From Chitinophagales bacterium (GTDB lineage: Bacteria > Bacteroidota > Bacteroidia > Chitinophagales > CAIODY01), in NCBI GenBank assembly GCA_023251415.1, contig JAHEYX010000188.1, positions 1 to 6,381 on the forward strand: 6,381 nucleotides of DNA, read 5' to 3'. The notes beneath the pieces are model-generated. The model saw only the letters and a program-made list of their open reading frames with translations. It was not told the origin of the DNA and ran no database searches. Numbering within the stretch: position 1 is the first letter of the stretch; each line of letters starts with the position of its first letter. Below, piece by piece: positions 1-6,381 of this stretch. The position numbers and the translations under genes were made by a program.

Positions 1-48
1 CTTTTTTAAACGTATCTGATTTTTTGAAAATAACTTTAATTTCACCTG

Positions 49-390
49 ATGAAATTTATTGTACTTGCCATAATTAGCCTTGTTCTTGGATTTGGGGCAT
101 GTAACACGCCACCAAAATCAGCTCCTGCACCAAAGGATTTGATTGCGGAAAAGGATATGGTTAGTGTTTTAAAGGATTTGCATTTGGCTGAAGCGGCTGT
201 CTTGCATCAACGATTAGCCGGTGACAGTTTAACAAAAACGTATCGACTTTACTATAAACAAGTGTTTGCTATTCATCATATCACTACTGCCCAATTTAAA
301 CAATCGCTGTCTTATTATGCAGCAAAGCCTGAAAAGCTTGAAAAAATGTACAATACAATAATTAACGAGCTTAATGGAGCTGATTTATAA
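49..390 (+). CDS. DUF4296 domain-containing lipoprotein
   Basis: A 113-residue protein of unknown function. Residues 1-17 form a hydrophobic signal sequence followed by Cys18 (LGFGAC), so it is probably a lipoprotein. The lipobox is relaxed, with Phe at -3, which Bacteroidota tolerate. Residues about 28-110 match my knowledge of the DUF4296 family: a pro-rich linker, then LIAEKDMVSVLKDLHLAEAA, a charged amphipathic helix, a YYKQVFAIHHIT segment and a final helix. This family is a small, mostly helical domain found almost only in Bacteroidota, with no established biochemical role. The ATG at 49 is the natural start because the signal peptide begins at once. No Shine-Dalgarno is visible. It sits 12 bp before the DUF58 gene, probably in one transcript. 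The family assignment is by pattern recognition; envelope location is inferred from the signal sequence. Confidence 0.8.
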   Translation: MKFIVLAIISLVLGFGACNTPPKSAPAPKDLIAEKDMVSVLKDLHLAEAAVLHQRLAGDSLTKTYRLYYKQVFAIHHITTAQFKQSLSYYAAKPEKLEKMYNTIINELNGADL

Positions 391-402
391 TCCAAACATA
401 TC

Positions 403-1320
403 ATGCCAATTCAAACACCTTTTCATCAATTAGATCACCTCGAGCTTTTAGCAAAGCAGGTTGTTGAAGGCTTTATTATTGGCTTGCACAAAAGCCCTTT
501 TCATGGGTTTAGTGTAGAATTTGCCGAGCACCGTTTGTACAATTCCGGTGAAGCCATTAAAAATATAGATTGGAAAGTATTTGGACGTACCGATAAATTA
601 TTCGTTAAGAAATTTGAAGAAGAAACCAACTTGCGTTGCCAACTGATTATTGATACCTCCGGATCAATGTATTATCCCAAACTGAGCAATGAAACCAAGT
701 TTTCTAAACTACAATTTGCTTGCATGGGTGCAGCTTGCTTCCAATATATTTTAAAAAAGCAACGCGATGCAGTTGGATTAAGTTTGTTTAACGAACAAGT
801 TCATTATCACCTTGATGCCAGAAGTACAGGTGTACAACATAAATTAATTACCAATGAATTGGAAAAGTGTTATGAATCACAAAGTTCCGGAAAAGGATCT
901 GCTGTAAAAGCGGCCTTACATGAGGTAGCCGAAGCTATACATAAAAGAAGTATGGTGGTTATTTTTAGTGATATGTTGGACTCTGCTGCCGGTGATGAAG
1001 AAAATTTATTCGGGGCGCTGCAACATCTTAAACACAATAATCATGAGGTGATATTGTTTGATTTAGTTGACAAACAAACGGAATTGGATTTCGATTTCGA
1101 AAACCGACCCTACATGTTTGTCGATTTGGAAACAGGCGAAAAGTTAAAGTTACACGCCAATGAAGTAAAAACCCATTATATCGAGCAAATGAAAGCATAC
1201 AAAGCCAAATTAAAAGATAAATGTGGTCAATATAAAATCGACTTGGTTGAAGTAGATATTCGAGAAGGGGTAGAAGCAGTATTGCTACCGTATTTCCTAA
1301 AAAGAGTTGCTAAAATTTAA
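403..1320 (+). CDS. DUF58 domain-containing protein (vWA-like fold)
   Basis: A 305-residue cytoplasmic protein with no signal peptide or membrane helix. Residues about 30-80 carry the DUF58 hallmark, in which GEAIKNIDWKVFGRTDKLFV is followed by a KKFEEETN stretch. Residues 84-89 (DTSGSM) form the DxSxS metal-site motif of a von Willebrand A-like domain. Ser166 in GKGSAVKAAL may stand in for the usual Thr, and FSDMLD (188-193, Asp190) looks like the third metal-site loop. In well-studied loci, DUF58 proteins work with MoxR-type AAA+ ATPases in complex assembly or stress functions, but the role of most members is unknown. No MoxR gene lies in this window, which sets it apart from the usual Bat-type arrangement. 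The length suits the short DUF58 class without N-terminal membrane helices. The start at 403 gives a full N-terminus. The protein is intact and the family call is firm; the function is not. Confidence 0.9.
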   Translation: MPIQTPFHQLDHLELLAKQVVEGFIIGLHKSPFHGFSVEFAEHRLYNSGEAIKNIDWKVFGRTDKLFVKKFEEETNLRCQLIIDTSGSMYYPKLSNETKFSKLQFACMGAACFQYILKKQRDAVGLSLFNEQVHYHLDARSTGVQHKLITNELEKCYESQSSGKGSAVKAALHEVAEAIHKRSMVVIFSDMLDSAAGDEENLFGALQHLKHNNHEVILFDLVDKQTELDFDFENRPYMFVDLETGEKLKLHANEVKTHYIEQMKAYKAKLKDKCGQYKIDLVEVDIREGVEAVLLPYFLKRVAKI

Positions 1321-1331
1321 AATTTTGTGGT

Positions 1332-2471
1332 TTGAAAAAGATAACGATAGTTAATCGACATTATCCTCCAAATATTAATATTACCGGCGAAAATGCCAGA
1401 GACTTAGCTAAATATTTAATTGAAAAGCATCAAGTTGATGTTGCCGTTGTGCATGTGGATCGTGCGTATGAAGGCGGGGGAGGTATTAAAGCAGCGGTTG
1501 GGAAAGTTTTTCCGATTAAAACAATATACTCCGGTAATAAAGCCGGTTGGCGTCATCTTAGCAGTTTTTATGATGGATATATGTTGATGCGTAAAGCCAT
1601 TCAACTTAATCACGGTCCAATAATATGTATGACCAGCCCACCGCTTCTTCCGATGTGGGCTTCAATATTACTTCGTAAAAAGAAAGCAACTTGGATATTG
1701 TGGGCCATGGACTTCTTTCCGGAAGGATTTGCCGCATCCAATCAAATGAATGAGAAAGGGTGGTTTTATAATTGGTGCATAAAGAAAACGTATGAGTTTG
1801 CACCCAATCATATCATTGCTTTAGGGCCACAACAAGCAATTTACGCCCAACAAAAATACCGACTGCCAATTTCAAATGTGATTTTGCCTTGTGGTGTCTT
1901 TATTGATAAACAAGTTGACGATACCTTACCGGATTGGAAAACTGATTCGAATAAAATCTACTTAGGTTATTGTGGTAACATAAGTCAAGCACATTCGGAA
2001 GAATTTTTAATGTCCGTAATTGACGCGATTGATCCCAATAAATTTAATTTAGTGCTTGCGCTCTATGGCACAAAAGCCGATCAAATGCGTGCTTATGCTG
2101 CTAATAAACACGGAATTATTATCGTTAAAACAGTGCCGCGTAAACAGCTGCACCATATTGATATTCATTTGGCTTCATTGGTCAATAGTTGGACGCACAT
2201 CGCAGTGCCAAGTAAAGCGGTAAGCAGCATCTGCGCTGGTGCAGCCTTATTATTTTGCGGTAATAAAGAATCGGATAATTGGGTATTGCTGAAAGAAGCC
2301 GGTTGGTTAATTGAAGATCAACCCAATAAACGAGAACAAGTTCATCAAGTATTAAACTACATTACCAAATCGGAAGTGGAGGATAAGAAATCGCATGCAC
2401 GTCGTATAGCTATGGAATTGGAAAATACCATTCAAAAAAGCTATGATACGATAGCTTCTTGGGCAGAATAA
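1332..2471 (+). CDS. GT4-like glycosyltransferase, TTG start
   Basis: A 379-residue protein resembling GT-B fold glycosyltransferases of the WcaI/WbuB type, which move a sugar from a nucleotide donor to an acceptor at the cytoplasmic face of the membrane. The N-terminal domain opens with KKITIVNRHYPPN (2-14), a typical first beta strand and loop. CMTSPPLLPMW (99-109) and LWAMDFFPEG (123-132) are characteristic of this group. The C-terminal donor-binding half begins near LGYCGN (211-216). It includes VNSWTHIAVPSKAVSSICAG (284-303), the counterpart of the family's VPSK...AxG donor loop, and NKESDNWVLLKEAGWLI (311-327). The start codon is TTG at 1332: an in-frame stop lies just upstream at 1311, and the first in-frame ATG downstream falls after residue 80, which would remove the fold's start. 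No other polysaccharide genes are nearby, so donor and acceptor cannot be named. Its stop is 9 bp from the convergent peptidase stop. Confidence 0.85.
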   Translation: MKKITIVNRHYPPNINITGENARDLAKYLIEKHQVDVAVVHVDRAYEGGGGIKAAVGKVFPIKTIYSGNKAGWRHLSSFYDGYMLMRKAIQLNHGPIICMTSPPLLPMWASILLRKKKATWILWAMDFFPEGFAASNQMNEKGWFYNWCIKKTYEFAPNHIIALGPQQAIYAQQKYRLPISNVILPCGVFIDKQVDDTLPDWKTDSNKIYLGYCGNISQAHSEEFLMSVIDAIDPNKFNLVLALYGTKADQMRAYAANKHGIIIVKTVPRKQLHHIDIHLASLVNSWTHIAVPSKAVSSICAGAALLFCGNKESDNWVLLKEAGWLIEDQPNKREQVHQVLNYITKSEVEDKKSHARRIAMELENTIQKSYDTIASWAE

Positions 2472-2480
2472 GGCTAATTA

Positions 2481-2504
2481 TTAAAACGTTACGTTTAATT
2501 TTTT
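2481..2504 (+). terminator. possible weak terminator at the convergent gene ends
   Basis: AAACGT (2484-2489) and ACGTTT (2491-2496) form an inverted repeat around a single T, extended imperfectly by TTAA on either side. A run of six T follows at 2499-2504. This could end transcription of the plus-strand genes just after the glycosyltransferase stop. The sequence lies inside the last codons of the convergent peptidase gene, the stem is AT-rich, and the one-base loop would force the inner pairs open. The call is therefore weak and may reflect composition only. Confidence 0.22.
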
Positions 2505-3719
2505 GACTTTACCATCACGCATTACTTTGGCCTTTACACTATCGCCTTTTTTATGGGCAGCCAAGGCTGTCATATAGGATTGCATGTCTGTAACTTTCAT
2601 TTTGCCTAAGGCGATAATTACATCACCGGTTTGCATACCGGCTTTAGCGGCTGGCTTACCATCACTCACGCCATCTATTTTGATTCCGGTTCCGTTGTAT
2701 ACATAGTCAGGCATTATTCCTAAAGTGACTTTAAATTTTGGAGTTTCCTTATTGTCTTCATTTTTAGTTTTCGTAAAAACTAATTTACCCTTGTTATCCA
2801 AACTATCTACAATCGTAACTAAATAGTTAATTACATTAGCCTCACCTTGGAAGTTAATCTTCTCCACATCATCACTTGGTTTATGATAATCAGAATGTGT
2901 TCCGGTAAAGAAAAAAAGCACCGGATAGTTTTTTAAATAGAACGAAGTATGATCACTTGGTCCAACCCCTGATTCCGTTTTTTTAACCGCAAAACTATCA
3001 CTGGCTAAATGATTCAATAAACTTGTAAATGACGGTGAGGTGCCAACACCACCCAAAGCTAAGCCACCATCATTGCGCAATCGTCCAACCATATCTAAAT
3101 TTAACATGTAATTTATGGGTGCTATTCCAATGGGTAAATGTTCAACAAAGTACTTAGAGCCATATAAACCTAATTCTTCGCCACTAAAATTTACAAATAA
3201 ATAGTTGTTTTTTTTAGCGGTACTGGATTTTAAGATTCGCGCCAGTTCAAGTACTGCAGCCGTGCCACTGGCATTATCATCGGCACCATTATGGATGAGG
3301 TGTTCTGTTCCGGCATACAACGAGTTACCATATTCGGCATAGCCTAAGTGATCATAATGTGCTCCAATAACAACGGTTGTGGCTGCACCATTATCCAAGT
3401 AAGCAGCAATATTATGAGCCGTTTTTGCACTGGTATCTTTTATGACAACAATGGTATCGTGCGGGTTAGCCTTTATGGTGAATGGAAAGGCTTGAATATA
3501 GGTGCCGTTGTCGCCAACAGGTTTTAGTCCCAACTGCTGATAGTATTTTGAAATGTATTCATAAGCTAAACGTTCGCCTTTACTGCCGGTTTGACGTCCT
3601 TCTAATTCATCTGCAGCTAAATAAGTAATATGTTGTTTTAATTGGGTCAACAACAGGGATTGTGCAAAAAGCGGCTGAAATGAAATGGTAATAATACAAG
3701 CGAGCAATAAACGATTCAT
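2481..3719 (-). CDS. Exported M28 family zinc peptidase with C-terminal PDZ domain
   Basis: A 412-residue exported hydrolase, probably a periplasmic or surface aminopeptidase. A signal peptide spans residues 1-19, with probable cleavage at LFA|Q20, a common Bacteroidota site. The M28 catalytic domain runs from about 25 to 310. By comparison with Vibrio aminopeptidase, the zinc ligands are His121 (GAHYDH), Asp147 (NGADDNASG), Glu182 (SGEELGLYGS), Asp209 (NLDMVG) and His279 (HSDYHKPSDD). Asp123 and Glu181 are the expected catalytic helper and general base. All are present, so it should be active. After a charged linker (about 311-328), residues about 330-412 form a PDZ domain with GIKIDGVSDGKPAAKAGMQT and a GDVIIALGKMKV strand; such domains often bind peptide ends or regulate proteases. 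Substrate is unknown. It follows the 207-residue exported protein by 46 bp and may have its own promoter in that gap. The ATG at 3719 is supported by the signal peptide. Confidence 0.93.
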   Translation of the reverse strand: MNRLLLACIITISFQPLFAQSLLLTQLKQHITYLAADELEGRQTGSKGERLAYEYISKYYQQLGLKPVGDNGTYIQAFPFTIKANPHDTIVVIKDTSAKTAHNIAAYLDNGAATTVVIGAHYDHLGYAEYGNSLYAGTEHLIHNGADDNASGTAAVLELARILKSSTAKKNNYLFVNFSGEELGLYGSKYFVEHLPIGIAPINYMLNLDMVGRLRNDGGLALGGVGTSPSFTSLLNHLASDSFAVKKTESGVGPSDHTSFYLKNYPVLFFFTGTHSDYHKPSDDVEKINFQGEANVINYLVTIVDSLDNKGKLVFTKTKNEDNKETPKFKVTLGIMPDYVYNGTGIKIDGVSDGKPAAKAGMQTGDVIIALGKMKVTDMQSYMTALAAHKKGDSVKAKVMRDGKVKKLNVTF

Positions 3720-3749
3720 GTATGCGTAATTTTAGTAGTGCGGAAAAAA

Positions 3750-3757
3750 CAAATGTA
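3750..3757 (-). promoter_or_regulatory. Candidate Bacteroidota -7 promoter element for the M28 peptidase
   Basis: Read on the minus strand, TACATTTG matches the Bacteroidota -7 consensus TAnnTTTG at every fixed position. It sits in the 46-bp gap before the peptidase gene and would give a leader of roughly 25 nt before the ATG at 3719. The -33 side is poor: no TTTG lies at the usual distance, only a T-rich stretch inside the end of the upstream gene. It may be a secondary internal promoter, or chance in AT-rich DNA. Confidence 0.4.
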
Positions 3758-3765
3758 CTACAAAA

Positions 3766-4389
3766 TTACTTTGATTTAAAATCGCCACGTTTCCAGGCCT
3801 CAATAAATTCAGCCCAGGCCAGCGGATTAAATATGTTTTGCGGAGGTGTTTGCCCGCGATAATAATAACTGCTGGTATTTTTACGTAAAAAATAATTGGA
3901 TGCTTCTTGACCGTCCGGCGGCAAATTAATTCGCAAATCTGCGGATTCCATTTTTTGCAGGTTCTTTTTAGCACGATCTAAATCGTCATCCTGCACCTTT
4001 AAATCCAAAAATGCTTGTTTAAATTCTTCCGGTTTAGGCCAAGGTCGAATAATTGTTGCAGCCAAATTTAACGTGTCGGCCGTAAGTAATTGAACAATGG
4101 AATATTTCTCTTCAGTAAGGTTTCGTGGTACAACAAAAAGCTTGCGTTTAAACCCAACATAACTAAAGTAAATTGAATCGCCTTCAGAAGCTACAAACGA
4201 GAAGAAGCCGGTGTAATTGGAATAACAGCCTTTGCCAATGTTTTTATCATAAATAACCGCAAAAGGCAAAGCTTGTAAACTATCCGAACTCAAAACTAGT
4301 CCACTAAATTGCACCAAGCGTTTTTCAACTACTTGAGCCTTGCACATCAAGCTGAATACAACTAAAATGCTGAAAAGAAAATATTTCAT
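3766..4389 (-). CDS. Exported carboxypeptidase-regulatory-like domain protein
   Basis: A 207-residue exported protein of unknown function. Residues 1-18 are a signal peptide (MKYFLFSILVVFSLMCKA|Q); Cys16 is preceded by Met, so a lipoprotein is unlikely. Residues about 26-110 form a small beta-sandwich of the CarboxypepD_reg-like type: VQFSGLVLSSDSLQALPFAV, then SNYTGFFSFVASEGDSIYF and SYVGFKRKLF. This is the fold found at the N-terminus of many TonB-dependent receptors, here without a barrel. The C-terminal part is distinctive: RPWPKPEEFKQAFLDLK (115-131), a charged helix with DDDLDRAKKNLQKM, then SSYYYRGQTPPQNIFNPLAW (173-192) and a basic end. I recognise this as a recurring Bacteroidota architecture, but no activity is known to me. 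It lies upstream of the M28 peptidase on the same strand and probably shares its transcript. The ATG at 4389 starts the signal peptide directly. Confidence 0.82.
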   Translation of the reverse strand: MKYFLFSILVVFSLMCKAQVVEKRLVQFSGLVLSSDSLQALPFAVIYDKNIGKGCYSNYTGFFSFVASEGDSIYFSYVGFKRKLFVVPRNLTEEKYSIVQLLTADTLNLAATIIRPWPKPEEFKQAFLDLKVQDDDLDRAKKNLQKMESADLRINLPPDGQEASNYFLRKNTSSYYYRGQTPPQNIFNPLAWAEFIEAWKRGDFKSK

Positions 4390-4405
4390 AGTTTACAACT
4401 GAACG

Positions 4406-4443
4406 TAAAGTTAAGCTTGATTAACGGAATTGAATCAAAAAAA
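4406..4443 (-). promoter_or_regulatory. Candidate promoter for the exported protein and M28 peptidase pair
   Basis: On the minus strand, a run of seven T ends in TTTG (-33-like, 4443-4436). After 22 bp comes TAACTTTA (4413-4406), which matches the -7 consensus TAnnTTTG except for the last base. The ATG at 4389 is 16 nt further on, so the leader would be very short. It occupies the 108-bp gap between the transhydrogenase stop and this gene, the only intergenic space large enough for a primary promoter of the pair. A short inverted repeat, GTTAA-6 nt-TTAAC (4410-4425), overlaps the -7 element; it could be an operator but is weak. No clear terminator for the transhydrogenase genes is visible in the same gap. 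Confidence 0.4.
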
Positions 4444-4497
4444 GTGTTAATACCGTTTATTTATAGGCTAATACGCTGCTGTACAACTTTTAAACGA

Positions 4498-6171
4498 TTA
4501 ATTCGCTTTTACTTCATTTACCAATTCTTGTAACATTTTCTTGGCATCACCGAATAGCATACGCGTTTTGTTACCATAAAATAACTCATTGTCAATACCG
4601 GCATATCCTTTATTCATACTTCGTTTATTCACAATTACGGTTTTGGCTTTTTCTACTTCCAAAATGGGCATACCAAAAATAGGGGAGGATGGATTGGTTT
4701 TGGCAGCCGGATTTACTACATCATTAGCTCCTAAAATCAATACCACGTCAGTAGTGCTAAATTCATCATTTGCAGCATCCATTTCTAATAATTTATCATA
4801 ACTAACATCGGCTTCTGCTAATAATACGTTCATATGACCTGGCATACGTCCTGCAACCGGATGAATGGCATACTTAACATCAACTCCTTTTTCGATAAGT
4901 TGTTTTTCTAGTTCATGACAGATATGTTGTGCTTGAGCTACGGCTAAACCATAACCCGGAACAATTATCACTTTTTGTGCATAGCTCATATTGATTGCAA
5001 CATCACCAGCTGAAATTTCTTTAATCGTTCCTCCATTTTCACCGGTTATTGCATTGGCGGTATTACCACCACCAAATGAACCTATAATTACATTTAATAA
5101 AGAACGATTCATAGCTTTACACATGAGCACGGTCAATAAGGTACCTGCTGCCCCAACTAAAATACCGCCGGTTAACATCACTTGGTTATTGTATAAAAAT
5201 CCGCCAAAAGCTGCGGCCACACCGGTAAATGAATTCAATAAGGATATTACCACCGGCATATCAGCTCCTCCAATCGGAAGCACGAAAGAAATTCCATAAA
5301 TACAAGCCATAGCAAATACAACATACAACATCATTTTGGCTGAATCGGGATTTCCGGTTAGCATCATTCCGGCTACAGCAAATACGGCAAGTAAGAAGAA
5401 TAAGTTAAAATAGGTTTGTCCTTTAAAGCTATAATCACCTAAATTTCCATTCAATTTTAAAAAGGCAATAATAGAACCGGCAAAGGAAACAGCACCGATA
5501 ATTAATCCAAGTATGATGGTAATAGTGTTGCCATTTAACAAGGATACAGTGGCTTCGGTATGCAAAAGTACGTGGCGAAATTCGATTATTCCGATTAATG
5601 CAGCGCACAAGCCACCCATACCGTTAAAAATGGAAACCATTTGCGGCATAGCAGTCATTTGTACTTTTTTGGCAGAGAAGGTTCCTAAAATAGAACCAAT
5701 CAACATTCCGCCAAAAATCCAAGGCAAATTACCAAGGTGCTTTCCTCCTTCATGCGTACTTGGGTTTGTATAATCGTATTCGTATAAAAACAAAGTTCCG
5801 AAAATGGCAATAGCCATACCAAATGCTGCAACCAAGTTGCCTTTGCGAGCGGATTCCGGTTTAGACAACATTTTTAAACCAATAATGAATCCCAAACTTC
5901 CAATCAGGTAACAGCAATTTAAAAGGGCGTAAACAACGGCTAAGAATCCCAGTATTTGAACCAATAAGTCACCTTCCTCCGCTTTCCCCATAACGATAAT
6001 AGAGCCGATGATAACTACACCGTGTATGGCATTTGCACCACTCATTAATGGAGTATGCAAAATGGTCGGAACTTTTTCAATTACTTCAATTCCAACAAAA
6101 ATGGACAACAACAAAATGTAAAGCATTCTTACATTGATGTCTTGTGAAAATAACGTTGTAATAAAATCCAT
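4498..6171 (-). CDS. pntB: NAD(P) transhydrogenase, PntAB-PntB fusion (proton channel plus NADP-binding domain)
   Basis: A 557-residue inner-membrane protein carrying both the membrane part of the alpha subunit and the whole beta subunit of Re/Si-specific, proton-translocating transhydrogenase (NADH + NADP+ + proton influx gives NAD+ + NADPH). Residues 1-85 match PntAB, with VPTILHTPLMSGANAIHGVV (34-53). From about 88 on it matches PntB (GLKMLSKPESARKGN, 98-112), with about eight further membrane helices between 113 and 352, including DMPVVISLLNSFTG (304-317). Asp304 and Asn313 correspond to E. coli beta Asp213 and Asn222. The cytoplasmic NADP(H) domain spans about 398-557: VPGYGLAVAQAQ, HPVAGRMPGHMNVLLAEA (437-454), GANDVVNPAA (481-490) and NKRSMNKGYAG. 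The ATG at 6171 is chosen because starting at 6246 would add 25 residues unlike the family and overlap the upstream gene by 44 bp; here the gap is 31 bp. Usual PntB is about 460 residues. Confidence 0.94.
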   Translation of the reverse strand: MDFITTLFSQDINVRMLYILLLSIFVGIEVIEKVPTILHTPLMSGANAIHGVVIIGSIIVMGKAEEGDLLVQILGFLAVVYALLNCCYLIGSLGFIIGLKMLSKPESARKGNLVAAFGMAIAIFGTLFLYEYDYTNPSTHEGGKHLGNLPWIFGGMLIGSILGTFSAKKVQMTAMPQMVSIFNGMGGLCAALIGIIEFRHVLLHTEATVSLLNGNTITIILGLIIGAVSFAGSIIAFLKLNGNLGDYSFKGQTYFNLFFLLAVFAVAGMMLTGNPDSAKMMLYVVFAMACIYGISFVLPIGGADMPVVISLLNSFTGVAAAFGGFLYNNQVMLTGGILVGAAGTLLTVLMCKAMNRSLLNVIIGSFGGGNTANAITGENGGTIKEISAGDVAINMSYAQKVIIVPGYGLAVAQAQHICHELEKQLIEKGVDVKYAIHPVAGRMPGHMNVLLAEADVSYDKLLEMDAANDEFSTTDVVLILGANDVVNPAAKTNPSSPIFGMPILEVEKAKTVIVNKRSMNKGYAGIDNELFYGNKTRMLFGDAKKMLQELVNEVKAN

Positions 6172-6202
6172 AGTAAAATATATTAAAATAAATTGTTTTA
6201 AA

Positions 6203-6381
6203 TTAGTTAGCCAATTCTTTAACACGTTCATGCACAATAGCTCCATTATGGGTAATGCAAGTACCTTTCACCAAATCATCTTCCCAGTTTAACGCAATGG
6301 CTCCATTTGCATCAATGATTAATTTTAAGAAATTAACCAGGTTCTTTCCATATAATTTACTGGCATCCAATGCCGTATCTG
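6203..6381 (-). CDS. pntA: NAD(P) transhydrogenase soluble alpha subunit, C-terminal end (partial)
   Basis: Only the last 58 codons and the stop (TAA, 6205-6203) are in the window; the start lies beyond position 6381. The translation contains LDASKLYGKNLVNFLKLI followed by NWEDDLVKGTCITHNGAIV and ends in ERVKELAN. This matches the end of domain I of the alpha subunit, the NAD(H)-binding soluble part: the SxLYxxNxxNF segment, then a strand with a conserved ED and a THxG. The protein stops at the end of domain I with no membrane helix, as in split PntAA subunits. This fits the downstream gene carrying the alpha membrane segment. It is followed after 31 bp by the fused membrane subunit, so the two are almost certainly co-transcribed. 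The stop and frame are clear; the catalytic NAD-binding motifs cannot be judged from this fragment. Confidence 0.88.
   Translation of the reverse strand, partial: DTALDASKLYGKNLVNFLKLIIDANGAIALNWEDDLVKGTCITHNGAIVHERVKELAN

Noticed and set aside
1..48. A short open frame from position 3 running past the lipoprotein start (ending near 77), and a TAACTTTA motif at 31-38 as promoter.
   Set aside because: The frame is too short and truncated to tell from chance, and other frames close earlier. The only TTTG-like -33 candidate is 4 bp away from the motif instead of about 20.
1332..2471. Part of a surface polysaccharide biosynthesis cluster.
   Set aside because: No flippase, polymerase, sugar-nucleotide or further transferase genes are present in the window; the glycosyltransferase stands alone.
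3732..3974. Minus-strand frame of 80 codons overlapping the end of the 207-residue exported protein.
   Set aside because: It is out of frame within a recognisable conserved gene, and its product resembles no protein family.
4454..4496. Inverted repeat CGTTTA ... TAAACG after the transhydrogenase stop as a terminator.
   Set aside because: The stem is only 6 bp with a 31-nt loop and no T run directly behind it, so it is likely chance in AT-rich DNA.
4989..5299. Plus-strand open frame of about 100 codons opposite the transhydrogenase gene (similar ones at 4589-4801 and 5513-5773).
   Set aside because: They lie entirely within the strongly conserved PntB coding region on the other strand and show no domain, signal or sensible composition of their own.

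Overview
The window comes from an AT-rich chromosome of a member of the Bacteroidota. The evidence is gene content (a DUF4296 lipoprotein, a short carboxypeptidase-regulatory-like protein ending in a characteristic SYYYRGQTPPQNIFNPLAW block, and a secreted M28 peptidase with a C-terminal PDZ domain). The absence of Shine-Dalgarno sequences in front of the genes and candidate promoters of the TAnnTTTG type also fit. I cannot place it below phylum.

Layout. Positions 49-2471 hold three tightly packed plus-strand genes with gaps of 12 and 11 bp: a small DUF4296 lipoprotein, a cytoplasmic DUF58 (von Willebrand A-like) protein, and a GT4-like glycosyltransferase that starts at TTG. They meet, with only 9 bp between stop codons, a minus-strand pair: a 207-residue exported beta-sandwich protein (4389-3766) followed after 46 bp by an exported M28 zinc peptidase with a PDZ domain (3719-2481). 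A candidate promoter lies in front of each gene of this pair. The right end, 6381-4498 on the minus strand, is the proton-translocating NAD(P) transhydrogenase: the last 58 codons of the soluble NAD(H)-binding alpha subunit, then the membrane and NADP(H)-binding part.

How the genes work together. The two transhydrogenase genes clearly form one enzyme, which uses the proton-motive force to reduce NADP+ with NADH. The two exported proteins probably share transcription, but no joint function can be read from the sequence. The plus-strand trio looks like an operon by spacing only.

The most notable point is that the membrane part of the transhydrogenase alpha subunit (usually separate PntAB, or the C-terminus of PntA) is fused in frame to PntB. 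The junction is so short that two transmembrane helices appear to have been merged into one. I see no RNA genes, mobile elements, CRISPR arrays, long repeats or signs of recent transfer, and no convincing undescribed multi-gene system. No stretch longer than about 110 bp lacks a gene.
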